From Closterium sp. NIES-65 (lineage: Eukaryota; Streptophyta; Zygnematophyceae; Desmidiales; Closteriaceae): 64,000 nt of DNA. The notes beneath the pieces were generated by a model. It had not been told where the DNA came from. It did not search any database and saw only the letters and a program-made list of their open reading frames with translations. Where the stretch lies: the NCBI GenBank assembly GCA_948144175.1, contig CANXME010002073.1:186001-250000 (forward strand). Reading direction: 5' to 3'. The stretch's first letter is position 1. Every line of letters starts with the position of its first letter. This document shows positions 12,397-22,000 of this stretch, one piece after another. Both the position numbers and the translations under genes were made by a program.

Positions 12397-15300
12397 GGGG
12401 AGGGAGAGGCCAAGGTCGTGGGAGAGGATTTGGCAGTGAGAGGCCGAGGTGACAACAAGGAGGGGCATGGGAGCTTTGGTGGCAGGGGGAGCACCCGAAT
12501 GGAGGGTTCGTGCTGGTACTACAAGAAGGCTGGACACCCATGGTTCAAGTGTTTCAGCCGACCTGAAGGATGGGCGCCTCCAGGCATGAAGCTGCCAAGT
12601 GGTGAAGGCGCACGAGGTGGCGCTGTGCAAGGTTCAGGTGCACAAGGTGACGGTGCACAGAGTAAAGCTGACCCTGGGATGTTCCTCATGGTTAAGGATG
12701 TGCAAGTGAGTGAGGATGATGTGGGGTCGGTTGGAAAGGTTGTGATGCACCCCCTCACCTACTGGGTGAAAGATTCAGATTGCACAAGTCACATGACCCC
12801 ACGGGCAGATTTGCTTGACGAGGTAAAACCTCATAGAAAGATCAAGTTTGTGGCTACCGCTTCAGGTGCTTTGCTCCCTGTGATTGGTGTGGGGAATGCC
12901 AAGGTAATGGGTGCTAATGGGGGACTTGTGGGACTGTGGAATGTGCTGTTGGTTGAAGGTTTGTCCGCTAACCTTCTTTCTGTGCGCCGGCTGCAGAAAA
13001 GCAAGGCCAAAGTTACGTTCGGCCCAATCAGCTGCCGTGCAAAGCTTGGGAAGTTGCTGCTTTGGGACTTGGACGAGAAGAGCAGCTGCATCAAGGACCT
13101 GTGGCAGCTGCCCATCATCCCTTGGAAGGGGAAACCACCAGCAACGGCAAAGGCAGCGGCAGCGGCTAAGGCAACTGCGGGAGGAGAGGAGACTGCACCA
13201 AGTGATGGGGTCTTGGATGCAGTCAAGAAGGTGCAGCAGCCACAACAGCCACATGGTGAGCTACTTGCTCGTGTGGATACAACACCTGCATGGCCAAAGG
13301 CTTCATCTGGGAGTGGTGAGGCCGATTGAGAGACATGGCATGAAAGGCTACGCCATGTGAATTTTCCTATGCTGCAGAAGGATGGGAGCTTGAAGGGGTT
13401 GGAGGAGAAGGGGGCAGCGAAGGAGATTGGGAGCTGCCCTACATGCCTTGAGACGAAGTTCACAAAGTTTCCCTGCAGCAGCAGCACAGGACCAGCAAAA
13501 TCTCCACTTACGCTTGTGCACATGGATGTTGTGGGCCCCACGAGGGCCCTTTCTCTCTCGGGCAGCCGCTACTTCTTAACCATTGTGGATGACCACACGC
13601 ATGCCGTGTGGGTATACTGTGTCAAGACCAAGGGGGAGGTGGCAGCGGCTGTTCTCAAGAAGTGGATGCCGAGAGCTCAAAGGGAGGGCGGATATAAGGT
13701 GAAGGTGATCCGCACTGACAACAGGGGAGAGTTCATTGGAGCTGATTTTGAGGTGGTGCTGAAGAAGAAGGGGATCCACCATCAGCTCACGGTGCCCTAC
13801 AACCCTCAGCAGAACTACGTGGCTGAGCGGTTCAACTGGACCCTGCAGGAAGGTCTCGCACTCTCCTTGGGCGTGCAGGGCTGCCGGATCCGTTTTGGGT
13901 GACTGCACTGCGGCAGGTCGCCCTTGTGAAGAACAGGGTGCTGGCGACTGTGGGGGACAAGCAGTGGGTCCCCTACACCAAGTGGTATGGGAGTGCACCA
14001 GCAGTCAACATGCTAAGAGCCTATGGCTGCATGGTGGTGTTTCATGTGCCTAAGGAGAAGAGGGGAAAGCTAGAAGCTTCTTGGAGATGGGGTGTGCACT
14101 TGGGACTTGCTAAGGATCACAAGGGCTGGCTGATTTGGGACTTGACCAGCTAGCAGCTGACTGTGTCGAGGGACGTGAAGTTCATCGAGTCCTTGTACTA
14201 CAAGGAGTGGAAGCAGCAGCAGTAGAAGTTTCCTACTACACCTCTGATCATTGAGGCTGATGAGGTGCAGCGGCCTTCGAGGCAAGTGCAGGTCACTGTC
14301 TCAGAGGAGGAGATTTCTGGGGTGACAGAGGATGGGGGAGAACCTGAAGTGGAGGAGCAGCAGCTGCTGCAGGCGCAGTTGCAGCAGCAAGGTGCTCCAC
14401 AAGGTGCCGCACGTCCGGCTGACCGTCCTAGGAGGGATGTGCGCACTCCTAGCCGGCTGACCTATCTGAGCTTTGGCAAGCCAAAGGTGCTAAGGGCTGG
14501 GAATGTGGCTGAGCAGTGTGATGAGGATGAGATAGCACACTGCTATTCGGCAGCCGTCCCTGAGCCCAAGACGCTAGCGGGCCCGACGCTGAAAAGTGGA
14601 AGAAGAGTGTGAAGGAAGAGTATGACTCTCTGCTGGAGAATGAGACGTGGGAGCTGTGTGAGCTACCACCTAGGAAGAAGGTCATTCCGTCCAAGCTAAT
14701 CTTTAGGCACAAGTAGGACCTGATAGGGAGCTGACCCGCTACAAGTCAAGGCTTGTGGCAAAGGGGTTTCATTAGACAAAGGGAAGGACTTTGACGAGAT
14801 TTTTGCTCCTGCAAGAAAAGAAAAACACAGTGGGTGTGATTGGCAATGGCAGCAAACCGTAGATGGCGGGTGAAGCAGATGGACATTACCACCGCCTTCC
14901 TCAATGGGATCATTCTGGAGGAGCTGTACATGTTACAGCTTAAGGGAGTAGATGATGGGAGCGGCAGGGTGTGCAGGCTAATGAAGGCCATCTATGGCCT
15001 GAAGCAGGCTCCTCGTGCATGGTACCACAAGTTAGACGAGACACTGCTGGCTGGGGGTTTCAAGAAGAGTGAGTGTGATCACAGCCTGTTCCTGCTGCAA
15101 GAGAAGGAGCAGTTCCTCATGCTCCTGGTGTATGTGGACGACATCCTGCTTTTCTCTGAGTCGTCTGCAATGATTGAGCGTATGGAGGAGATGCTGGGGA
15201 TGCAGTTCAAGTGTTCCAAGATGGGAGATCTGAAGTATTACCTTGGGATGCATGTGGAGAGGGACCTTGACAAGAGAGTGTTGAGGTTGCACCAGAGGAA

Positions 15301-16096
15301 GTACTGTGAGGGGCTGGCCGAGAAGTATGGGCTGCAAGATGGAGGGAAGCGAGCAACCCCACTACCTTCCGGGTTCACTGTGGAGTCCTGTGCTGATGAG
15401 GAGGTGGTGGGTGAGAGTGACAAGAAGGTGTTTCATTCCATGGTTGGGGCGCTCAACTATGCGGCTAACCACACGCGGCCTGACAATGCCTTTGCAACAT
15501 CCAGGCTTGCCAGTGTGGTCTCACGCCCCGGTCATGAGCAGCTAGAAGCGGCCAAGAGGTTCGTCCGCTATGCGAGTGCAACAGCATAAGTGGTTTTGGA
15601 GTACAGTGCTGTGAGGCAGAGGCTGCAGAGGGGTGCAGCTTATTTTAGCAAGGGGGAGATGCTCCTGACCTGCTACACTGACGCTAGCTTCAACTCTGTG
15701 AAAGCGGATGGCACTAGCATTGGAGGCTATGTGTGCTTGTTTTGAGGTGGTGCAGTGAGCTGGCACAGCAAGAAGCAAAACGAGGTGGGGCAGTCCTCGT
15801 GTGAGACAGAGTACATGGCCCTGCATCATGGGGCAAAGGAGGTGGTGTAGCTAAGGCGTTTGTTGGAGGAGATTGGAGTTGGTCAGAGGGAGCCGACTAT
15901 CATGTTCTGTGAAAATGAGTCGACAGTGAAGCTTGCCAAGAATGCCTGCCTTCATGGGCTGACAAAGCACATCAGCAAGGAGGTGCGACTGGAGATTGTG
16001 AAGACCCATCAGCAGGCGGCTGATATTCTCACCTAGCGCCTAGCTGATTTTGAGCATTGGAAGGGCATGAAGCTTGCTGGGATGAGTATGCATTGA
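12397..16096 (+). pseudogene. copia-4 gag-pol, degenerate
   Basis: The gag zinc knuckle at about 12510-12555 reads C-x2-Y-x4-H-x4-C, so its second Cys is lost. The protease motif is DSDC (about 12775) instead of DSGA. The integrase core (about 13500-13830) keeps HMDVVGP, RTDNRGEF and a QQNYVAE Glu. RT (14840-15589) keeps QMDITTAFLNG, YGLKQAP and YVDDILLF. RNase H continues to MSMH* at 16096. Breaks include TGA at 13327-13329, a frameshift near 13880, TAG at 14151, further stops between 14223 and 14840, TAA at 15587-15589 and at least three stops in RNase H. It is a close relative of copia-1 and clearly inactive. Confidence 0.92.
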
Positions 16097-16153
16097 GGGT
16101 GCATGCTTGAGCTATGGCATGTGGAATGATGGTAGGCAGCTAGAGGGGGAGTT

Positions 16154-17029
16154 TGTTATGTGATGCCATCACTTGCATTCACGTCTGTCTGCCTCCCATC
16201 ATATGTTCGTGCGTTGCATGCGTGGTGTGAGAGTGTGCAATAATTTGTGTTTTCAGTGGTTTGGATTTTCTGAGTGTGTGTGAATGTTTTTTGGCTTCAG
16301 CGGATATATGAAGTGACCCCACTGCTCAAGAGCTTTCCGACGAACTAAGTATCGCTTCAATCGGAGCACGAACAAGAATGTTACGAACGTTGGAAGTTCG
16401 TATGGTCTTGATATTTGGTTGTGGTGACTATGGGAAGTTGTGGGGTTGACTCCATATGGGGTACAGACTTTTGGGGGTTGGGAAATTCGTCAACATCACT
16501 GTAGATGCTGCCAAGTGGTTGGGAGCAGCCAAACCAGGTTGGCAAGTGTGGCCAAGTTGGGCAAGGTGGATGGCATGGGTTGGGAAAGTGACAAAAGTGA
16601 AAGTGGGGTTGCCTATGGAGAGGGGAATTGTGTGGCATGGGGTTTCATTGGTTGAGGACTATCTTGGGACCTTCCCTCTCGTCCTCCTCATCCCATCCCA
16701 CCTGGTTTATTGCTACTCTAACTCTCTTGTGTAGCAATTGTGGTAATTGTGAGAACTTTGTGATTGAGTTAAGATTCAATGGCAGCATACCCCCCTGTGC
16801 ACCGAAATTGATAAGTCGAGATTTGCTTCACCTTTTCATACGATTCAAATTGGGAAATGTAGCTACAGTTAAGGGCTACAACATATCTGAGTTTAGTGAA
16901 GTTTCAACACTGAACTGTTTGTCGACGGCGTTTCTTGTGAACTCGACGTTTCTGTCCAGAAACTAGGACCAACGATTTTGAGAAATTTAGGCCCCTAATC
17001 TTCGTAGACCTCGTCCTTAGTCTCTAACA
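16154..17029 (+). repeat. 3' LTR of copia-4
   Basis: The polypurine tract GAGGGGGAG ends near 16151 and is followed by TGTTATGTGATGCC at 16154. The repeat ends TCTCTAACA at 17029, giving TGTTA/TAACA termini and 876 bp. The next bases encode RNase H of a different copia family. Confidence 0.8.
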
Positions 17030-17449
17030 ACTCGTTCAGCCTTTGCTCCGGCTCTGTTTCTTGGCGGTCTACCTGCTCGTCTTATATTCTCAGCTCCAGT
17101 TGTGAGGCGGAGATCTACGCCACAGCCATGGCTGCACAGGAGTTACGCTGGCTCACCTACCTGCTGACTGACCTGGGAGAGCGGCCTAGCTCTCCTCCCG
17201 TTTTGTACGTAGACAACAAGGCCGCCATTGCCTTGTGTAAGGAGCACAGACTGGAGCACAAAACAAGGCACATCGCTCTGCATTACTTCCTGGCTCGAGA
17301 GTTGCAGCAGCGGGGTCAGCTTCGCCTTGCTCACGTGGCCACTCGGGCCAACACTGCTGATATATTCACCAAGGTACTTCCGTCTGGTGACCATCAGCAC
17401 TTTTGTGCTTTGTTGGGCCTTGTGCCTACGTTTCCACACTTGCTGTAGT
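17030..17449 (+). pseudogene. RNase H C-terminal part of a copia-3-type element
   Basis: The reading frame encodes AAQELRWLTYLLTDLGE, YVDNKAAIALCKE, then HKTRHIALHYFLARE and ANTADIFTKVLP, ending PHLL* at 17449. This is the RNase H of the family that includes copia-2, -A and -B. Its N-terminal half was cut off by copia-4. Orientation and family fit the RT piece at 9585-10757; about 160 codons between them are absent. Confidence 0.88.
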
Positions 17450-17707
17450 CTTTGCTTGTACTGCGATATACATATATATATACGTGTGTGTATGTGTGTA
17501 TATATTTATACCTGCATGCTTGCTCTTACTAGGTAGAGATCACTGTACTGTTCTTGTTGCATAAATACCTCTGCATGTCAACTGGCCTTATGGCCGTTTC
17601 CTTGTGCTCGGTGTGTCTGGTGACGTTGTGATCGACTCTGAGCTTGTTTTGTTTTCCTTGACTGGTCTTGTGACCTTTTGCTCTCCCCCATTTTGCCTAT
17701 GGGGGTG
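17450..17707 (+). other. 3' non-coding tail of the copia-3-type element
   Basis: Between the RNase H stop and the LTR there is no coding signal. The tail contains TA/TG dinucleotide runs (about 17465-17510) and ends with CCATTTTGCCTATGGGGGTG, which serves as polypurine tract in this family. Confidence 0.7.
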
Positions 17708-17795
17708 TGTCAAACATATACATATGTTATAGTTTTGGGTAGGCTGTAGTGGGGTAGATACTGTGGGGTACAACCCCTTTGGTTTCCTTCTTGTA
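17708..17795 (+). repeat. Truncated 3' LTR of the copia-3-type element
   Basis: It starts TGTCAAACATATACATATG and follows the 135-bp LTR-B (40089-40223) through the GGTACA and CTTGTA blocks. Similarity then stops and an antisense gag fragment follows, so about 40 bp of the LTR is missing. Confidence 0.75.
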
Positions 17796-17812
17796 CCAAC
17801 ATCTCTCGATAG

Positions 17813-18265
17813 TCAAATACATTCCCGCCTAGTTTCTAAGACGTTCGTACCGATGTACGTGGACTCCAGGTACTCCCACGCTCGCTGTGCAGAGTTCAGC
17901 TCCCCTGCAAACTGGTCCAGATCCACCGCGATTCCATCGGCAACTGAGTGACAAAGCTGAAAGAACGCTTGCTTACTTTGCTTTTTTAACACCGCTATTT
18001 TCTCCTTCGTATCCGTCGTGGAAGGCGTTACTGCCTCCATCGTCTCCTCGTCGGGACGGTAGTACGGCAAGAGGTCCACCTCCTCTGATCTCCGAATGAA
18101 CTTCTTTCGCCACACGTTGTAGTTGTTCCCGTTGAAGCGCTGGGCTTCACTGAGCCCAACCGTCGGTTTCGCCACCAATCGGCCACTCGCAAGGGCCTCG
18201 AGAAGAGCCTTCAACTGCAGGTCTCCAAGACTCACAGTGGAACCCGAACTCGCCTCCTCTCCCAT
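17813..18265 (-). pseudogene. 5' part of a copia gag, antisense
   Basis: The minus-strand frame starts MGEEASSGSTVSL at 18265 and runs 150 codons. FNGNNYNVWRKKF is the NYxxW gag signature of plant copia elements, and RAWEYLESTYI is the usual helical gag segment. It stops where the truncated LTR ends near 17800, so only the gag N-terminus is left. A perfect primer binding site lies 88 bp upstream, which confirms that this is the 5' end of an element. Confidence 0.85.
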
Positions 18266-18352
18266 AGCGTAGGCGTGAATGACTCCTCTTCTCCACTAAT
18301 TTCACTTAGCGCACCAAGTGAATTCACGACGATCGACGCTCATGTTCGTCAA

Positions 18353-18364
18353 GCTCTGATACCA
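18353..18364 (-). promoter_or_regulatory. Primer binding site (initiator tRNA-Met)
   Basis: On the minus strand this reads TGGTATCAGAGC, the exact 12-base complement of the plant initiator tRNA-Met 3' end used to prime copia reverse transcription. The 5' LTR should therefore lie just to the right, between here and ARP3. No CA terminus is visible right next to it, so the LTR borders stay undefined. Confidence 0.85.
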
Positions 18365-18953
18365 GTTCTTAGGATCGTAAACACATTGGTCCGCAACAGT
18401 CTACTTGCTATCGCCTATCGTGTTCTACACGATTTCACGAATCCAATGATATGCGCAGCTCTGCTTGAAGTTGTCAATATACACTTCAGCAATTTTCAGA
18501 ATCTCCAACTGATCAATGTTGTATTTTCCAGAATGAGTACAAGCAGTTGTATAGTCATGCAAGACACAAAACGCGATTCGTAACCTCACTTGTTTCCCTA
18601 GTAGCCGCGTGCGCCTCGTACACCCCAAGTCGCACACGCTACCGATCCGAGTTCAGTGAACACTCCTCAAGTCCGAATCTGGAACTTTCTCGAACACGCC
18701 TTGGTCTCGAACCACAATTTCCCCCGTCGATCTCATTCTCGATGCTGCTCCTCTCTTCCTCGCACATTTCTTCTAGATTTCTCTCACGCCGTAGGCCGAT
18801 TTCCACCACTTCACTCTAGAATAGTCCACACGCTTCCTTTGCCGTCATTCCGCCGTCGCAGAAGCTTTCGCCGTAGGTTCCGTGGTTGGGCGAACCAACC
18901 CTAACACCGGCGACCACCTGTGCGACCTGCGACGAGGCGTCGCCCAGTGTGCG
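18365..18953. promoter_or_regulatory. ARP3 upstream region, probably containing an antisense copia LTR
   Basis: This 589-bp stretch holds no coding signal. Its left part should be the LTR belonging to the antisense primer binding site; its right part must hold the ARP3 promoter and 5' UTR, which are pyrimidine-rich (about 18715-18850). I could not find a convincing TATA box or the LTR outer border. Confidence 0.5.
18897..18904 (+). promoter_or_regulatory. Possible telo-box (AACCCTAA)
   Basis: The octamer AACCCTAA lies 50 bp before the ARP3 start codon. Telo-boxes of this form occur near transcription starts of plant housekeeping genes. A single octamer can arise by chance. Confidence 0.3.
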
Positions 18954-19000
18954 ATGGACCCCACTCAGAGAAGCGCCATCGTCCTAGATAATGGATCCGG
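18954..19000 (+). CDS. ARP3: ARP3 exon 1
   Basis: Encodes [16 protein letters not shown], the start and the first phosphate-binding loop. The exon ends after two bases of a Gly codon, followed by donor GTAACC at 19001. The ATG at 18954 is the only one giving the plant-type M-D-P-T start. Confidence 0.92.
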
Positions 19001-22000
19001 GTAACCCCTTTCGCCATCCCTTTCGCGCTCAGGCTCCCCGCTTCCCTTCCTCCCTCGCCACTTGATAAACCGCAACTCTGTATCGTAATGGCCTCTTCAG
19101 TCGCCTCGCCCCTCCATTCCTCCATGTCGTTCACCCCACTCCTGCTCTGCTCCTCCTCTCCATGCGTCTCCTTCACACCTCCTGCACGATGGGGTTTGAA
19201 GGTAATCCACGGCCCAGCATCGTCATACTCACACAGCGGTCACGCCACAGCTCATGCGAATCTTGTTCCTGTCACTCTGTTCTTCACCCCAACCCCCTTC
19301 CCGCTCTAGGTTCACGAAGATGGGCTTTGCCTGAAAGCTAGACCCCAGCTTCGTCATCCCCATGGCAGCCGCCTGCCACGACTCCTCTGCATCCCACTCT
19401 TGCTCCTCCTCCTCTCCCTTCTTACCTTCCCAGGTTCACCAAGATGGGCTTTGGCGGCAATCTAGAGCCCAGCTTTGTAATCCCCACAGTCGTTGCTTGT
19501 CATGACTCATTCGCCGCCTCTGCTGCGCTGGCGGCGCCTGGAGCCAATGCCGTGTCGCCAGCTCAGCAGCAGCAGCAGGCCCACGTGGCAGCGCTCATGG
19601 CTGACCTGGACGTCCACGTGGGCGAGGCGGCGTACGCTGCTGCACGATCTGGGCCGTACAAGCTGACGCACCCTGTGCAGAGAGGACAGGTGGGTGGAAA
19701 GGGGTGCATGTGGGTGGAGAGGGGTGCAGGTGGGCGGAGAGGGATGCAGGTGGGTGGAGTGGAATGGGGAAACTGACACAACATCCAAGCTTTCGATTGG
19801 TTTGGCCCATTCAAACTGACACATCTCGTGTAGCAGAGGGGACATACCAGTGGGTGGAGGTGAATGGGGTGAGAATCATCAAGACAACGTTTAATCTGGG
19901 CCCCGTATGTAAACGCTGACGCTTCCAGTGCAGAGTGGACAGATGGGTGGAGAGCGGTGCGGGTGGGTCTCGAGGGCCGAACTGGGCCGTGATTCACACA
20001 ATCAGCAGCGTGGATGCGTGGAAAGGGGAGAGGTGGGTGCAGGGAGGAGAGAGTGCACATTCTTCCACCAGACAAGGGCGGCCCGCCGTGGGGCATCTGT
20101 GGCAGCAGAAGGCGTGATGGTTTCTGTCTATCCCTGTGTGATGTTTCCTTCCCGTGTATGCCTCATTCCTTTTTTCCCACCGCCAGATAGAAGCATGGGA
20201 CGCCATGGAGCATCTGTGGCAGCAGAGCCTCTTCAAGTACATGCGGGTGGAGCCAGAGGAGCATGTGCTGCTGCTGGCTGAGAGCCCTCTCACCCCACCC
20301 GAACACCGAGAATACATCGCCGAAATCATGTTTGAAACGTGAGTGGGTGCAGTGCGGTGCAATCAGGTGAGAGCAGAGAAGTCTGTGGTGCCTGTTCATT
20401 CGGGCGGAGTTGGATTGGAGGAGCATGTGCTGCTGCTGGCTGAGAGCCCTCTCACCCCGCCCGAACACCGAGAATGCATCGCTGAATCATGTTCGAAACG
20501 TGAGTGTGTGGGACACGAGTGCAGTGCATTGGGAGCAGAGAGGGCTGTTATGCCATGCTGAGAGCTCTCTCTCCCCGCCCGAGCACCGAGAGGGCTCTCA
20601 GCTAGCAGCAGACAGGGCTGTTATGGCACGAGGTCTCCACCCCCTCCATCGTCTCCACCCCCTCCATCGTCTCCACCCCCTCCATCGTCTTTACTCACAC
20701 AACCGGATACGGAGAGCTCATCACCGAGAGTTCATCACCGAGAGTTCATCACCGAGAGTTCATCGTTGAGAGTTCATCATCGAGAGTTCATCACCGAGAG
20801 TTCATCACCGAGAGTTCATCCCCGAGAGTTCATCACCGAGAGTTCATCATCGAGAGTTCATCACCGAGAGTTCATCACCGAGAGTTCATCACCGAGAGTT
20901 CATCACCGAGAGTTCATCACCGAGAGTTCATCCCCGAGAGTTCATCACCGAGAGTTCATCACCGAGAGTTCATCCCCGAGAGTTCATCACCGAGAGTTCA
21001 TCCCCGAGAGTTCATCACCGAGAGTTCATTGCCAAAATCATGTTTGATAAAATCGTGGGTGCAAAGGGCCCCCTTCCAGTCTACCCTGTGCCCTTACTTC
21101 TTCGATCCCACCCCTCTGTCCCCTTCCTTCCCCTTGCCTCACTCACGCTGTGGATGCAGGTTCAACGTGGCAGGTCTGTACATGGCTAGTCAACCATCCC
21201 TTGCCCTCACTGCAGCAAACACGGCAGCTCAGGTGAAACCAACCCTGGCAGGTTGTGTGTTTCCAACAAGTTCACATGCACATACAAGGCAGTATTTTTG
21301 GAAATGATGGCAGAAAGCATCTAGACATCAATATGTTATGCTAGTTCCTTAGGTTACGCACCCCATTCCTGGCAATTCGGCTATATTATTATATCCCTCT
21401 TGTGAACAAAGCCGCTTTAACTCCCCCCCCATGCCAGTCTCCCAATATCCATCATTACGCTTACCAGTCTCCTCCCCATTCCCCCCATCCCCCCTGCCTC
21501 CGTTCTCCTTCAATCAACTGAATATCTCACCTCTCGTCCTCAGGTTTTCATCCTCTATTGAGACGTGTCATGTATACATCTCTCATTCCCCTTTCACCCC
21601 TGCTTTTCACGTCTTGAGGTCTTCACATGCTCGTCTAACCAGAAGCCCTCGTTATAGTCACACTTTACAGTTTTGGGTTTCTACGTAACCCTAATAAATG
21701 GCCAGCGCTGGTTTCTCTTTCTTGACCCCCAAAGCCCTTATGGCGACACCCCTAAACTAGTGTGGAGTATAGGAAAACGTTTGCGGCAACCTATGCAAGA
21801 AGCGTTGAAGGTACTACTGCTGCTGGTGCTTCTAGACTAGGCCGTGGGGGGGATGTTAGCTAGAAACGAGCTAACAAATCAGCTTAGCTAATGTCCAGCG
21901 TCGACCTATAAATGTGTCGCGGGGGACATTTTCGACAAACACATTCGTGTTCGTCGCCGCTTGGCTAGCTGCGACGAACCGAGCACGAACATATTCAGGC

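Larger units (their letters stand above)
12397..17029 (+). mobile_element. copia-4, Ty1/copia retrotransposon lacking its 5' end
   Basis: The plus-strand order is gag end, protease, integrase, RT, RNase H, polypurine tract and 3' LTR. The 5' LTR and gag N-terminus are missing at the junction with the copia-C-type tail. The right end (17029) lies inside an RNase H sequence of another family, so copia-4 had inserted into that element. Confidence 0.88.
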
